The notes under the pieces were generated by a model. It made no database searches. It was not told the origin of the DNA and saw nothing but the letters and a program-made list of their open reading frames with translations. The position numbers were made by a program, and so were the translations under genes. A DNA stretch of 64,000 bases from Pleurostoma richardsiae (taxonomy: Eukaryota > Ascomycota > Sordariomycetes > Calosphaeriales > Pleurostomataceae): positions 1 to 64,000 of the forward strand of contig JANBVO010000014.1 of assembly GCA_030052745.1 (NCBI GenBank), read 5' to 3'. Of the stretch, positions 52,241 through 64,000 are shown piece after piece (positions within the stretch are counted from its first letter, which is position 1; each line of letters opens with the position of its first letter).

Positions 52241-55200
52241 TCATCCTCCTGCCCCATCCTCACTATGAGTACAGACCGGACACCCGCCAGCGATGCGGTC
52301 TCTCAGTAGCCTCGCATGCGTGACCTTGGTGCCGATGATGTTGCGCCTGGGACGTTCCTCCTCTCCGAATGCGAAGTCGACATCTGGAGGCTCCCCAGGG
52401 TGTAAGAATTCTAGCAGATGCGTCAGGTGGAAGATGTGTCCACACGTGAACCCGACAAGCGTTTCAGTCTCCCACTCGGTGAAAGGCTCATAGCAGCGTG
52501 CGCAATGACCTGGCTTCCACCCCTTTGACCTTGTCGCCTTCTGTTTCTGCGATGGGTCGTCAGCTGTCGCTAACCCGTCGGCTCCAGGTTGGGTCTGGCC
52601 GTCACCGAGCCGAGCAGGGTCCTGGCCAGCTTCGTCAACAGCTGGCACGTCTTGCACCTCCACGTCGATGTGGTCACCGCCCTGAACGACGACCTCAAAC
52701 TTGACGCCCTTCCGCTGTCCGTTTCTCAAGATGTTTTGTGCCGCAGCGACTTCGCTTCGCAGCACACGTGCGACGCCTTCACTGATGCTGTACTGGATCT
52801 CGTGCTCCTTCATGATATGTTTGAGACCCTCCCTCAGTCCCTCTATCTCGAGGCCTTCCGGTATCCTTCGCACGAGTGTGATGGGATCTATAGCTGTCCC
52901 GACTTCCTCGAGCAAGGCGCGTATGAATCGCGGTTTGTCCATGCTGTAGTTCAGCAGATCCTCCCACAGATCGGGGTCGTCCTGCTCCTTGGCAAAAGAT
53001 ATTGCTTGGCTCACGTCTCCGAGCCGGTCGATGATGAGATAGAGCGCTCGTTTCATCTGTCCCGTCTTCGAGTAGAGATAGACAAGCTCGGGGATGTAGT
53101 TGTGATCCTCGCACTCTTGTGCTGCCTGCGTGGGTGGATTAGCAGAATCCAGCTTTCTTCAGGGCGCTTTCGAGCTCTTACCTTCTCGAACGCGTACGAG
53201 GTGGACGTCTTCAAGAAGTCCATGAGAATGGACTGGTCGTACATCGCGAAGAGATGAACTGCCAAGTCTGCGAACTCGTCAACGAGTGACTTGCTTTCCG
53301 AAACGAGCCGCTCGCGGTTCTCGCCCATGTGTTCCTCGATTCCGTCGCCTCTCCACAGAGCGCGGAGATAAAAGAACAAGTACAAATTCAGGTTCTTTTC
53401 TTGCAGTTGTGAGACCACTACCTCTGGTTTGACCAACCCATGCTGTGCTTCGTCCACAAGCAGAGTGATGGCCTCAGATGTCGCCTCCTCCAGCTCTGGT
53501 AACGTCATCCGCCCAGCTTGACCGGGGGGTACCCTGAGCGCAATAAAGCTTGGGATGTCATCTGCAACGGTGTCGGCCAAATGGCCGTCTCGAATCAGGC
53601 GCATTGCGCAGTCCGCGTCTTGTAACTTGATGTAGCATTTGAGCGCCTCGCGGTTTCGCCCGTTCGCCTCGTGCAGTTTGGCAAGACTCTCGATGATGAT
53701 CCTCCAATCTCGACCTTTTTCTCCGCCTTCGACGCTGTCCTCCCTGACTTCGCGGTACTTGAGAAGGTTCTCCAACGCCGTCGTGACGGTGTTGAGGTCG
53801 TAGAGCTCCGGGCCCCATCGATCTAACAACTCTCGAAAGCGCACTCTGTCCGTCTGAATATAGTGGCCCAGCACAATCTCGTATACTGTCCCTGGTATCG
53901 GGGGATGCATCGGCTCTGTAGGGATGTAGTTTGCAATCTCATCGAACCTGTTCGCGCTGGCAAACGTCCAGATGCACTTTTCCCACCGATCCGAAGACGT
54001 CAGGACTTTGCCGGCCACCTGAGCGGCTCGAGTCCAGTCGCCAGCCTCGATGAGCTGCTGGATCCACAGGCCGCCAATTCGGCGTTTCTCCTTCTCGGCA
54101 GTGGAGTTGAAAGCTTTGCTTGTTGCATCGATTGTCGAGGCATTGTCCTCGTAGAAATCGTCGCTGCTCTGCGTTGCTTGCGACCTGTCAGGCGTCGATG
54201 GGCCTGCGATGTCTGCCTTCTCGGTAGTATTGGCTATCTCGGGGTGCTCATCAAGCAGCTCCCAGGCTTGCTGATAGTCATGACGCTCAATCAGCCACGC
54301 CAGATGGTCAGCCAGGTCTCGCTTCGTCGCAAGAATGCAGTCATAAGGGCTGTGGATGAAGATTTTGACTCCCGGCTTGATCAGATTGGGGTGCACAGCC
54401 GGCGGTGAGCGTTGGCTCGCCTTGACACTGCCTGATGTACTCGCAACTCTTGTGCTGGAGCCACCTTCGCCGCTGCCCCCGCTCCTGATGCTCGCCCCGG
54501 AGTTGAAGAGGGAGACCGGATTGATCGCTGCTCTCCACATGTCGGTGCCCAAGCCCGCCAGAGCCTCTAGTGCACCCCGGGACGACGCCGCAGCCGAAGC
54601 GGCATTCTGGGGCAACAGGGCCAGATGGTAGTCATTCGATGATAGCCGCTCATAGCGACTGACACTCAAGCTATCCTTATCGATCTCGGCTTGGGAAGCG
54701 AGGTCAATAAGCCGGAGCTCGGGCGGCTGGTTATTTTGCCGGCGTTGAATGCCTCCCGGAGGCTCGCTGCTGCTCGACGCCGTCGAAGCTTTTGATCTGT
54801 GTCCTCGAGCAGGGGCTTTCCCGCCGCTATCCTCTTCATCTTCGTCGTCATCGGGCAAGCAATAGGCAAGAACCAACAACAGATTCTGGGTATATAATGA
54901 AATGCCGGAAATGATGCAATCCATGCGAAGTCTAGAGACGGTGAGCCAGAGCGAGGCGGGGCAACCTGTAGTAAGGGCATGGACTCACATGTTAACAATT
55001 TCTGCTCGCCCGACAGACCTCTCACCGGCGTTCTTACCGACACCGACGCCGCCGGGATGGACATGGATAATCCAGATCGTGCCTCCCCAACCAACTAGAA
55101 GTCTTTCTATCCGCTTCATACTCTTCTCCTGCGTCTGCTTAAGCTTCTCCGTCGCTAGTGATGCCGCCGCCTCTCGCAGCTCTGGCTCGCCATCTTCAGA

Positions 55201-56485
55201 TTCGACCGCTTGTTCGTCGATCCACTCGGCTCTTCCCTTCCAGACACCGGCCATGGTATCCCACTCCTCGGTCTGCGGTCTGTCTATATGGCCAATTCTC
55301 TTCCAGGCGTCCTCGGCATCAGCGCTTTCTAGATGCAACTTTGTACGCATGATCTTGATGCCGTGCTCGTTCAGCCATGCGACGTATTTCCCGGACAAAG
55401 ACCACTTTATGGTACTTATAGTCCCTTCTCCAGAGTGCAGAATAGTATCCTTGCCGGTGTTGGTCCCGAGTCCCATGCTCCCAAGCCACCCAGATGCTGC
55501 CGCGGCAGCTGTGCCGACGGTAGTGGACGTGCTCCGGCCAGGTTGACCGCCCACAGTAAGTATGAGGTTCCCAGCCAAGCCACCGGAGAGGTACGTCCTG
55601 TCGTTCCGGTAGTCGGGCGATAATGCTACTGCCTGTACAGGTCGCGCGAAGTTCCGCAGCTGGACATCTTTGATATCCACGAGTGACTGCACGCAAACGT
55701 TGCCATCGAGAGAGGACGTGGCAATGTAGATGTTGTTTGAAGGAGTGTTGGGGATCGCCGGCGGTTCCCTTGGCCTTCTAGATGTCGCTGAGGGTGCAGA
55801 TGTTGACTGCCGGGACTCTGGCCGCAGGGGGCTGGCGGCGGCCGCCTGGGTTGTTGCTCGTGTCGCAACATCTGACCTGATCCCTGGGAGAGGAGGCGGA
55901 TATGGGAATATGGAGACGGAGGTGACGGTCGCGGAATGTGCGTGGTAGACGCGTAGGGCCTGGAATATCGGCAGCTGGACGACATGCTAGCTCGCTGTTA
56001 GCACTGCACAGGGACGGGGGAACGCGTGTTAGCCTACAATATTGCCGTTATGAGTGCCGATTATCTAGCCCAGAGCGTCAGTAAGCGGCCAGAATGGTGA
56101 CGGACGGACGGAGCCTATTTCATACCATCTTGTCGCCGGCGACGAGAAAGGTGCTGGTAGCATCACCGTTGCGGTACACGGAGCCGAGGTGTGAAGTAAG
56201 TCTCGCGTACTTCAGTCTAGGCTCCTCGTCCTCGTCCTCGTCCTCATCTTCATCATCATCATCATCCCCGTCATCCTCCTCTTCCTCGTTTTCCGCGTCA
56301 TCGTCACCTTCATCATCTCTGCTATCGCCTCCCTGTGCTGCAACACCGGGCTGGCTGCGGCTCTCCTGCTCTCCAGGCGCGTCTGGTTCTTGGGTACGTG
56401 GAGGAACCGTTTGGTGGGCGGTGGCCGGGCTCTTGCTGGCGCCGCCATCGCCGTCATCGCCGCCATCAAGCGACTCGTCTGACAT
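52241..56485 (-). CDS. VPS41: HOPS complex subunit VPS41, 5 exons
   Basis: Exons 56126-56485, 56038-56064, 54989-55986, 53182-54931 and 52241-53125 give 1339 residues with frame preserved. VPS41 tethers Rab7-bearing membranes for vacuole fusion. The N-terminus is an acidic Asp/Glu tract (56220-56300) leading to EPRLKYARLTSHLGSVYRNGDATS, then a beta-propeller with SSLDGNVCVQSL. The middle has a clathrin-heavy-chain repeat region (EAGDWTRAAQVAGKVL to YIPELVYLYSKTGQMKRALYLIIDRLGDVSQAI). The C-terminal RING-like domain is CARCYEPF..HIFHL..CPVC. Exon 2 is only 27 nt (IIGTHNGNI), needed to complete the first propeller blade. It is divergent from APC1. The protein is longer than yeast Vps41 (992 residues), through the acidic tail and disordered inserts. 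Confidence 0.92.
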
Positions 56486-57071
56486 AGTCGTTAGCCCTTG
56501 GAGGGTTGTGACGGAAACATTGTAGTTGCTGCTGATGGGTCCGAGGAGTGGTGTTGAAGGGCTTAAGGAGCTCGTTCGTTTGGTCAGGGAGCTCGGCCTG
56601 TGACCATGGAGCTTCCCTAGCAGGTACTGTACCAGACCTCCCGCACCTTACGTCAGAGCAGTACCTTACATAAGCCCGAGGTGACAGATAGATGCGGCAT
56701 AGTGGGAGCTCAACACAGCCAATTAGGTACAGTAGGTAGGTACCCAGGGTACCTTCTGGACTACAGTACGGAGTACTAGTGTGCAGTGTACTGTCAGCCT
56801 TTCCTGGGAGGGCGGGCGCGTCTGGGTGTCCCGCACACGCGACTCCAAATAAATATCTACGCTCGACCTGGAATCTACAAAGTACATCAAGGCAAGACAA
56901 GTCGCCCGACGCAGAGCACGCTCGCCACAATGGCAGGCAAAGATGGTGGTGTCTAAATTCTCCTAAGCGATTGGCCCTGCTGAACAGCTTCCGGACCCTC
57001 GCCGCTTCTCCCGAATTCTGAATTTCCTGCCTGTTCGCACTACGACCAGCGAATGGAGCCTACGTCTCGAG
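56486..57071. promoter_or_regulatory. Divergent promoter of VPS41 and APC1 with GGTAC palindromes
   Basis: This 586-bp spacer contains the 11-nt palindrome GGTACTGTACC at 56623-56633, and GGTAC units at 56726-56730, 56739-56744 and 56748-56753. The same palindrome occurs in the SMC4/ELYS divergent promoter. No coding frame is convincing. Confidence 0.5.
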
Positions 57072-60000
57072 ATGGCGTCTGTCAGGTCTCTGGGGGCACA
57101 CCAGCCTACCGGTCTGCAACACGCCATTAGTCAGAACCTCCTGCCCCATGAGCCTCCCGCGGACTCGTACACATGGGAGGTTACGCCTACGGATGCGGGC
57201 GGCGATGGGGAGAACGAAGGCGAGGATGAGCTCCTCACCGTCGGCAACTGCGTCCTGTGGTCTCGGGGAGGTGTGTTCCGCAAGAGTTTCAACTTCGATG
57301 TCGAGAATGAATCTGTCACACAGGCCCTCCTGACCTACTTTCCCATGTCGGAAGAGCATTCCTCCCCGAACTTCAAGGCAGACGGCACAACTTTAATGCC
57401 GGACTCGCAGTTCGAACAAGAGAAGACATCCTACGCGAAGGCACTGGTGGTCTTCCTTCGAACACAGGCCCATATCTGGTTCCTCTCGGGGACTAGCTAT
57501 GTTGTTCATATGCCATTCGAGGTCGAATCCGCCTGCGCTGCTCCCTACGGCGTCATCATCCAACGCAAGTTTAAGACGGACAATGTTGCGCCGATCAGTC
57601 TCAAGTTTCCTCGAGTCCCGCCGAACTCGTTCGTCTCCTCCCACCTCTCGCCTCCGTCCCAGCGTCGTTCTACTGCCGGCTCCGCATTCTCCATCGAGGG
57701 ACTCGGCAACCCGAAAACCCTCCCACTGAGACTGAGCTCAACGTTGGAGAATATGTTCGATGCGCCTCTCGAGGCATCCGACTCACACTGGCCGCGCCTC
57801 GTCTCTCTTACGGAGCCGCTGCTTGAGCTAGGATTGGTAGTTGCCCACCCCGAGAAACCGAGCAAGGACTCCCGACGGCGAAGTTCTATCAGATCACCTT
57901 TCCTTGATCCCGCTGAGGAGATCTTACATATCGAGACGATTGAGGAACCGGGGAAGAGCCGTGCCAACATAGATGACGCACTGGTGCTTGCGGTTACCGT
58001 TAACCGAGAAACCAGTATGTACTCCGTCTGGCGGCTGACATATATCAGGAATGAGGATCTATTCGCCAGTCGTCATAAAAAGCCCAAGGCAAAGGCCGCC
58101 CGCCGAAGAAGCTCGATGCAGCCCGGCATACCCAGCGGCGCGACCACACCTATGCCTCCGACTACCAGGGAGAGTTTCGGGGCGCCGATGCCTGGAAAGA
58201 AATCTCGCAAGAGTGAGAAGATGGAGAAATCCATCGAGATGGCCCTTTCGCTGGAACCTGAAAATGGAGGAGAGCTCACACGGAGACAGTCTCGTCGAGT
58301 GAGCTCTCTGCTAGCCAGGGCCGACTTGTCTGCCTCTCACGAGCGGGCGGGCTTTGCGGAGCCGCCGCTGGCTTCCAGTCAGGGCGCCGAGAGGAGAAAT
58401 ATGTCCAATGCAGCTCATCGGGGACGCCTGAGCGGGGGATACGGTCGCGGTAGCATGGGTGGGACCTATGGTCACAACCTCAATAATCTTAACAGCCTCT
58501 TAGAAGCTCCAGTTGATGACCTTCTTGATGAGCTTCGCTCGGGCGGAGACTTTGAAGCCTTCCACGACCTTGATCTTGACAACCATGGTTTCGATGGGCT
58601 GACCCGCGAGATCCTGCTGACCAAAATTCACACCGTTCCAATGGACAATGCCAATGTACGGTACTCCCTCTCCGACAAGCCTGCACGAACGCAGTCCAAG
58701 GTCTTCGTTGTTGCGGGTCCGCCATATGCGTTCGACGAACAGGGCCGGCGCTATGTTCTCGTCGGAATCCAGGATCCGGTGGACAAGCGGCTGCAACTTC
58801 TCACCCTCTATCTTGAAAAGCAAAGGAGATTCGACTTGGCTGTCCAGGCGGGCAAGAAAGCCACGCCAACGGGCTCGGAGTATACCAAGATCACCCCTGG
58901 CGTCTTACGCAGGGCTCAAAATGTGGTAGACTCTTGTAAAGTCTCAGATGGCAGCCAGTCCTCGATCATGATATTGTCTGAAAACATGGCGGGCCATCGG
59001 GAAATCAGCATCCAGGCGCCATGGAGTCCTGTCGTCACAATAACGCTTCCGAGGTTGTTCCTCGACAACCTCAACAGCCTGGATTACACTGGCAAGCACG
59101 TCAATCGAGAAGTGCGAGGGAGGAAATCTCTCGACGCACAGTTCTCGTCCACTCATGTGGAAGCTCTCCTGCACTCGAGACCAAGGGGAGTAATTGACAT
59201 TCGAGACAAGCAGGGGCTTGTTCACCGGATCAAGATCCAACTGCAGCCCACTTCCCCCCAAACCCGCAAGATACTGGCGGTCTGTCGCAGTATACTACCT
59301 ACTTCCTACGGCGAGAAGATGTTGGCAGGTTGGTGGCATATCATGAAATGGCTACCAGAACAAGGGGAAGACATTGCCGACTGCGAATGGTCCTCCCTTG
59401 TCATCGAGCTTTTCGCCCTGTACTTGGCCCTGGGCCACTCCGATTCATCCACAATTAAATACGACTCTCAACGTCCGCCACGCAGAAGGGCAAGGGTCAG
59501 TGATGTTCCCACGATGCTCAACTGGGATGCGATGCAGACATTTGACACGCCCAATGCCTCAGCTTGTCCGACGTGGATGGCGTCCCATGCCTGGCGCTGG
59601 CTAGGTGATGAAGGCCATATCGCGACGGGTGAGAAGGATGGCGACTCGCAGAAGGAAAGCTTTGTCTCGGCGCATGTCAGGTACGCAAAGCAGTACTTGG
59701 CTTCGGAGCAGGGGCAGGTCGCTCTCGGGCCTGCGGGGTATTTGCCGACGGCGTTAAACAGAAGCCCAGAGAGCCGAAGGAGGGCAGCTTGGAGCATCGC
59801 CAGCGCATTGCACCTGCTCTTAGAGGAACAGAAGCTGAATGTTATGTCACCGGAATACCTGTCACCTGGCCGCGCTGACCTGCGGGTTGTGCTCTGCCAG
59901 ATTGGCAGATGGCTACGCTGGCGCGATTTCACAGCCTTACACGAGCTCGGCATCCAGTCTGATGTAGATACAAGACAGGAATCTGGTAAGTGGGTTCTTC

Positions 60001-63000
60001 TTAAAGGAAGATGATAATGACTGACGTCTGGCAGAGCTCGAGATCAATCCACCTCTTCCTGACTCGCCGAGCCTGACTTCCGTCTTTGACTGGATCCAGT
60101 CACACCTAGCAGGCAACAAGAGCGCCTCTATCCCAACTTTGGCTGAGATATACAGTACTGCAAATCAAGAGACGGTTAAGGAAGCAGACAAAGCACGTCG
60201 CTGGGGCACGGTGACTCCGAGGACGTTGATGTTTGAGAAATTCTTTGCGTCCCTTAAACCTTCGGGGAGCCACGTTGAGTTTGTAGAGGCGATGCGGGCT
60301 TGCGGCTTTACAATCGAGGTTCTGGAGACGCTGCCAGAAGCTGTTCTCGCACCGCTGCAAGACGCTATCTTCTTGTGCCAGCCGCGACCGCCACCGAGCT
60401 GGGGCAAAGACCTGCTTGCGTTGGTCAACCGCTCCGACATGGCCTTGGTCCTCGAGCCAGACCGGGTCCGCCAGACGCTACCGGTGAACGTCACTGTAAG
60501 TTACCGAATGCCCTTTCCTCTCCTAACGCTGACTCAGTCTCAGACCTCGTCCCACGCGGCGACGTGGGACTTCCATATGGTCTGCACAAGCATCGACGAT
60601 GTCAACAGCGTAGGGTATGACGAAGGCGAAGGGACGGAACGCCAGGCTGTTGTCCGTGCCTTATTCAAGGACGATCGCCGCCTTAACGAGGCACAGAACT
60701 TGCTGTGCACACACCGCCAGAGAGTCGTCCGCTTGAACCCAGAGCCGCATTGGACTGAGCCGGAGTATCTCGAGAAACAGAAAGAGTTGGTTACGACTGT
60801 AGCCACCGGTACGCTGGCGGTTCCCGCCGGCCGCGGCCTATTATACTACAACCTCAGATATCCGCTTCTCACTCAGAAGTTCTTCATTGGAGGGTTCAAT
60901 CTCTCGTGTCTTGTCAAACCTGCCAACAACACGGTCGGTGTTGAGAAGACATTGTTCAACGAGGAGAAGGTCAACTGGGCTTTCTTCCATCAGGGTGTTG
61001 CCGCGGGTCTGGCGATATCTTCGCAAGCGAAGGGAATCGATACTTCATGGATTCTGTACAACAAGCCCGGTCAGGATCTCAACAACCGACACGCTGGATT
61101 TCTGCTTGCATTGGGTCTAAATGGTCACCTCAAGTCGGTTGCGAAATGGGTTGCGTTCAAATACCTGACGCCCAAACACACCATGACGTCGATTGGCCTG
61201 CTGCTCGGTCTTGCGGCGTCATACATAGGGACCATGGACTCACTGATTACCCGGCTCTTGTCTGTCCATGTGACCCGCATGTTACCCCGTGGTGCTGCCG
61301 AGTTGAACCTCTCACACTACACCCAGACAACGGGCATCATGGGCATCGGCCTCCTGTATTGCAATAGCCAGCACCGACGAATGAGCGAAGTCATGATGTC
61401 GGAAATTGAGTATGACGAGGACGAAGATGACGAGGATCCCCTGCGGAACGAAGGCTACCGCCTCGCAGCCGGATTTGCTCTTGGCTTTATCAACCTTGGA
61501 AAGGGCGCCGACCTCAAGGGCTTACATGACATGCGGCTGACTGAGAAGCTTCTCACTCTAGCTTCGAGCACCAAGAAGATCGAGCTAGTGAACGACCTCG
61601 ACCGCTCTGCAGCGGGGGCCGTTGTCGCCATTGCCTTGATGTTTATGAAGTCTGAGGACCACATCGTAGCGCGCAAGGTCGATGTCCCCGACTCGCTGTT
61701 ACAGTTTGGCTACGTCCGGCCGGATCTTCTACTCCTCCGGACGCTCGCGAAGAACTTGATCATGTGGAGCAAGATCCGACCAACCTTTGAATGGATGAGG
61801 GCCAACCTTCCCAAGGAGCTTCGATGGCGGTACAAACTAGGCGGTGCGCACACGCTGCGCAGCAAGGACATGCCTTTCTATTCTATCTTGGCAGGGCTGT
61901 GTTTCTCCATCGGCCTGAGATATGCGGGGTCGGCCAACATACAAGTCCGAGACCTGCTTGTTCATTATCTCGACCAGTTCATACGCATTGTACGGATAGA
62001 TGCCGACACTCCCGACGCGCAACTCGCAAGGGGCAATGCATGTATGTGCATGGACGTCGTAGCCCTCTCGGCTGCGGCGGTGATGGCTGGCACAGGTGAT
62101 ATCATGGTGCTACGGAGACTTCGCTCTCTCCATGGCCGTAACGACGCTCATACGACGTACGGTAGCCACATGGCAGCCCATCTGGCGGTGGGGGCCCTGT
62201 TTCTTGGTTGTGGGACGGCGACATTCAGCACGAGCAATCTTGCCATAGCAGCACTCATCGTGTCTTTCTACCCGGTCTTCCCTGCGGACGTGCAAGACAA
62301 TCGCTCACACCTGCAGGCTTTCCGGCATTTCTGGGTGCTTGCGACGGATCTTCGCTGTTTAGTCACGAAGAACATCACGACAAGCCAGCCAGTGAGCGTA
62401 CCGGTGCTCATCAAGATGAGATCATCTGCAGTATCCCTGGCTAATGATGATGACGCGAGCGGCGCCCTGAAACAGGAGACCGTCATCCGCAAACACACTC
62501 CCTGCCTCCTCCCGCCCCTCGAAGACATCATATCTATCCGCACGGACGCTACAGCGCAAGGGTATTGGAATTTGGAGCTCGACTTCACTCAGAAGCCCGA
62601 GCTCGTTGCCACGTTCCACAAGGACCAAAGTCTATATCTCCGCCGCCGACCCATCCACGAAGGCGCTTTCGCGGCGACCATTCGTGCACTCGGCCAGGAC
62701 GCGCTCTCTGAGGCCGCGGAGAAGGTCGAGCCAGGTCAGGGGAGCGGCAGCGGTAGTGCTCTGCGGAAGAAAGACCCACTAGAGTGGGTGTTTGACCAGG
62801 ACACGCTGAAGGTGCTGACACACGCGGAACGCACAGCCGTCTTAGACCTTCTCAGCGGTGATAGTGAAGGCGCGGCCGGCTCGGCTGTCGACACAAGGTT
62901 GACGCTCGAGGCTGGCATGGATGGCTGGTCGAGGGAGAGTCTGCAGGGGCTGAAGCTGCTCTTCGAATGGGCTGATAAGCGATCTCTACATCGGGATGCA

Positions 63001-63135
63001 GAGGTGGCAGATGGCCAGCCGATGCGTGACCAGCCCGAGGGAGAGGATGGGGAGAGCGGCTGGTGGATAAGGGACAGCGTCGTTGAGATGTTGAAGGGGA
63101 AGGTATGGCTTGCGGCACGGGCAGGGGAGACCTGA
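57072..63135 (+). CDS. APC1: Anaphase-promoting complex subunit APC1 (BimE), 3 exons
   Basis: This is the largest scaffold of the APC/C ubiquitin ligase, nuclear, required for mitotic exit. Exons 57072-59985, 60035-60495 and 60538-63135 give 1990 residues. The N-terminal half is the beta-propeller with long Ser/Arg-rich, likely phosphorylated loops (RRRSSMQPG, RRQSRRVSSLLARADLS). The C-terminal part has the proteasome/cyclosome helical repeats (GHLKSVAKWVAFKYLTPKHT, ASYIGTMDSLITRLLSVH, TQTTGIMGIGLLYCNSQHRRMSE, GYRLAAGFALGFINLGKG). The second intron, 42 nt, is in frame, so the unspliced frame also stays open. Its canonical GTAAGT donor, CTAACGCTGAC branch region and CAG acceptor make it a genuine intron, although the acceptor 6 nt later (TCTCAG) is also usable. 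Confidence 0.93.
60496..60537 (+). other. 42-nt in-frame intron of APC1
   Basis: GTAAGT at 60496 and a CTAACGCTGAC branch-like stretch precede CAG at 60537. Length is divisible by three and contains no stop, so retention would add 14 residues. A second acceptor at 60543 would give a 48-nt intron, also in frame. It is among the shortest introns in the window. Confidence 0.72.
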
Positions 63136-63423
63136 AGGTTCGGTCCATGTTTGTTCTTGGAGTCGGGCGTGCATGGGTGTCATAATCGAGGCAGCATGGA
63201 AAGAAGCATGGCTTAGACAAAATGAGGTCGGGGTATTAGATGACACGGAGTACGCGTTCGCATATCATGATGCTACAGAATTACGAATAGCGGCTCGACT
63301 GGAATGGCACACCCTTCAGTGGCCAAGTACTTGAGCATCCCTCTCTGCTGCTACCGTCCCCAACCTCCGCCGCCCTCCACTTGAAAATTGGGCCGAGGAC
63401 TGCCATGACCAGAAATAACCGCG

Positions 63424-64000
63424 TCAGATGTTGGGCACGCTTGTGTCCATTCCAGGACTCTGAGGCGAATCCAGCTCGCCCCGGTTACCCTGGCTCTGAG
63501 CATGCTGCTGCCAGATTTCGTACACGCCTATGCCTCCTTCGCTGTCGCCAACGACGACCAAACCACCGTCGACCGAGAACGCGAAGTCGGTAACTTTGCT
63601 CAGGTCGTCCAGTTGATTGAAGTGCGGCAGGCTCAGCAGTCGCTCGTTGGGCCAGGACCAGACCTCCCTGCCGCTCGAGGTCTCAATTACGGCGAATTTA
63701 CCCCCCGCCGCATCGCAATAGGCCACGAAGCGGCCGTCGGGCGATATGGCCGACTGGACGTTCGGCATCGGAAGGATCCGCGTCTTGTTCTCCTCCATCT
63801 CCCAGATCAAGATGTACCGCGACGTGACGGACACCGGCTTGTTCCAGTAGCCGCCCGGCACGAGGACGGGCCGGTGGCTGGCGGGGATCCACGTGGACAC
63901 GGCGACGTTCCCGTGTGCCACAAGGCCCGACGGCAGGGCCATGTGCAGCTCCTCGTGCTCGGATATCGTCCAGCGCCACGGCACGTGGCTCTGCTCGGGC
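63424..64000 (-). CDS. WD40/beta-propeller-like protein, C-terminal part only (5' end beyond right edge)
   Basis: An open frame enters from the right edge and stops at 63424, giving at least 192 C-terminal residues. Propeller-like strands are visible: RYILIWEMEENKTRILPMPN, SAISPDGRFVAYCDAAGGKFAVIETSSGREVWSW and VTDFAFSVDGGLVVVGDSEGGIGVYEIW. Each has the rhythm of a WD repeat, and the VYEIW and VWSW ends are typical. The protein cannot be assigned to a family from this fragment. It is convergent with APC1, with 288 bases between the stop codons. The internal ATG/GTG positions near 63984 are not the real start, because conserved-looking sequence (PEQSH..PWRWT) continues to the edge. Confidence 0.72.
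   Translation of the reverse strand, partial: PEQSHVPWRWTISEHEELHMALPSGLVAHGNVAVSTWIPASHRPVLVPGGYWNKPVSVTSRYILIWEMEENKTRILPMPNVQSAISPDGRFVAYCDAAGGKFAVIETSSGREVWSWPNERLLSLPHFNQLDDLSKVTDFAFSVDGGLVVVGDSEGGIGVYEIWQQHAQSQGNRGELDSPQSPGMDTSVPNI

Noticed and set aside
1-64000. CRISPR arrays, operons, rRNA and tRNA genes
   Set aside because: Introns and gene content show a eukaryotic nuclear region. I saw no spaced repeats, no rRNA, and no tRNA-like B-box with a matching cloverleaf, although a short tRNA could escape reading by eye.

Overview
The window is nuclear DNA of a filamentous ascomycete (Pezizomycotina, most likely a Sordariomycete). The evidence is short spliceosomal introns (about 42-90 nt, mostly GT..AG with CTRAC-like branch sites), single-copy eukaryotic housekeeping genes (SMC4, RPS20, VPS41, APC1, a CUE3/ASCC2 homologue, an ELYS-domain protein and a NUP42/AMO1-type nucleoporin), two Zn(II)2Cys6 regulators, a CFEM protein, and a repeat tract that looks heavily RIP-mutated (repeat-induced point mutation). 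I inferred splice junctions by eye and checked them only for reading frame and family continuity.

Layout. 1-3.4 kb is decayed repeat DNA: an unidentified long frame on + (1-2136) whose stops are all TAA/TAG, and a Tc1/mariner DD34E transposase relic on - (about 2330-3436). 3.5-8.7 kb holds three enzymes that together make up a hydantoin pathway: an Asp/Glu/hydantoin racemase, a dihydropyrimidinase/hydantoinase and an N-carbamoyl-D-amino-acid hydrolase. The last two are divergent over a promoter rich in GATAAG. 8.9-15 kb carries SMC4 and an ELYS-domain gene in divergent arrangement. 15.6-20.3 kb is a Zn2Cys6 factor divergent from a monocarboxylate-type MFS transporter. 21.2-24 kb is a large intronless C2H2 zinc-finger protein with a serine-protease-like GDSG tail. 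24-29.4 kb carries CUE3/ASCC2, RPS20 and NUP42. 29.9-34 kb has a secreted GH5 hydrolase and a cytochrome P450.

35-50 kb is a second nitrogen-scavenging block: guanine deaminase, a Dal5-type MFS permease, a Zn2Cys6 regulator, a D-glutamate cyclase family (former DUF1445) protein, and a full-length ATP-dependent 5-oxoprolinase. The cyclase and oxoprolinase are divergent across 1.3 kb that contains two identical CGG-N9-CCG elements and several GATA motifs. 50.8-51.2 kb is a small secreted CFEM protein. 52-63 kb is VPS41 divergent from APC1. A WD-repeat-like gene runs off the right edge.

The two catabolic blocks share a theme: opening of cyclic amides (hydantoin/dihydropyrimidine, 5-oxoproline) and handling of D-configured or racemised nitrogen compounds, plus purine deamination. 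The hydantoin trio and the D-glutamate cyclase/5-oxoprolinase pair, each with a candidate regulatory region, are the best candidates for under-described systems here.
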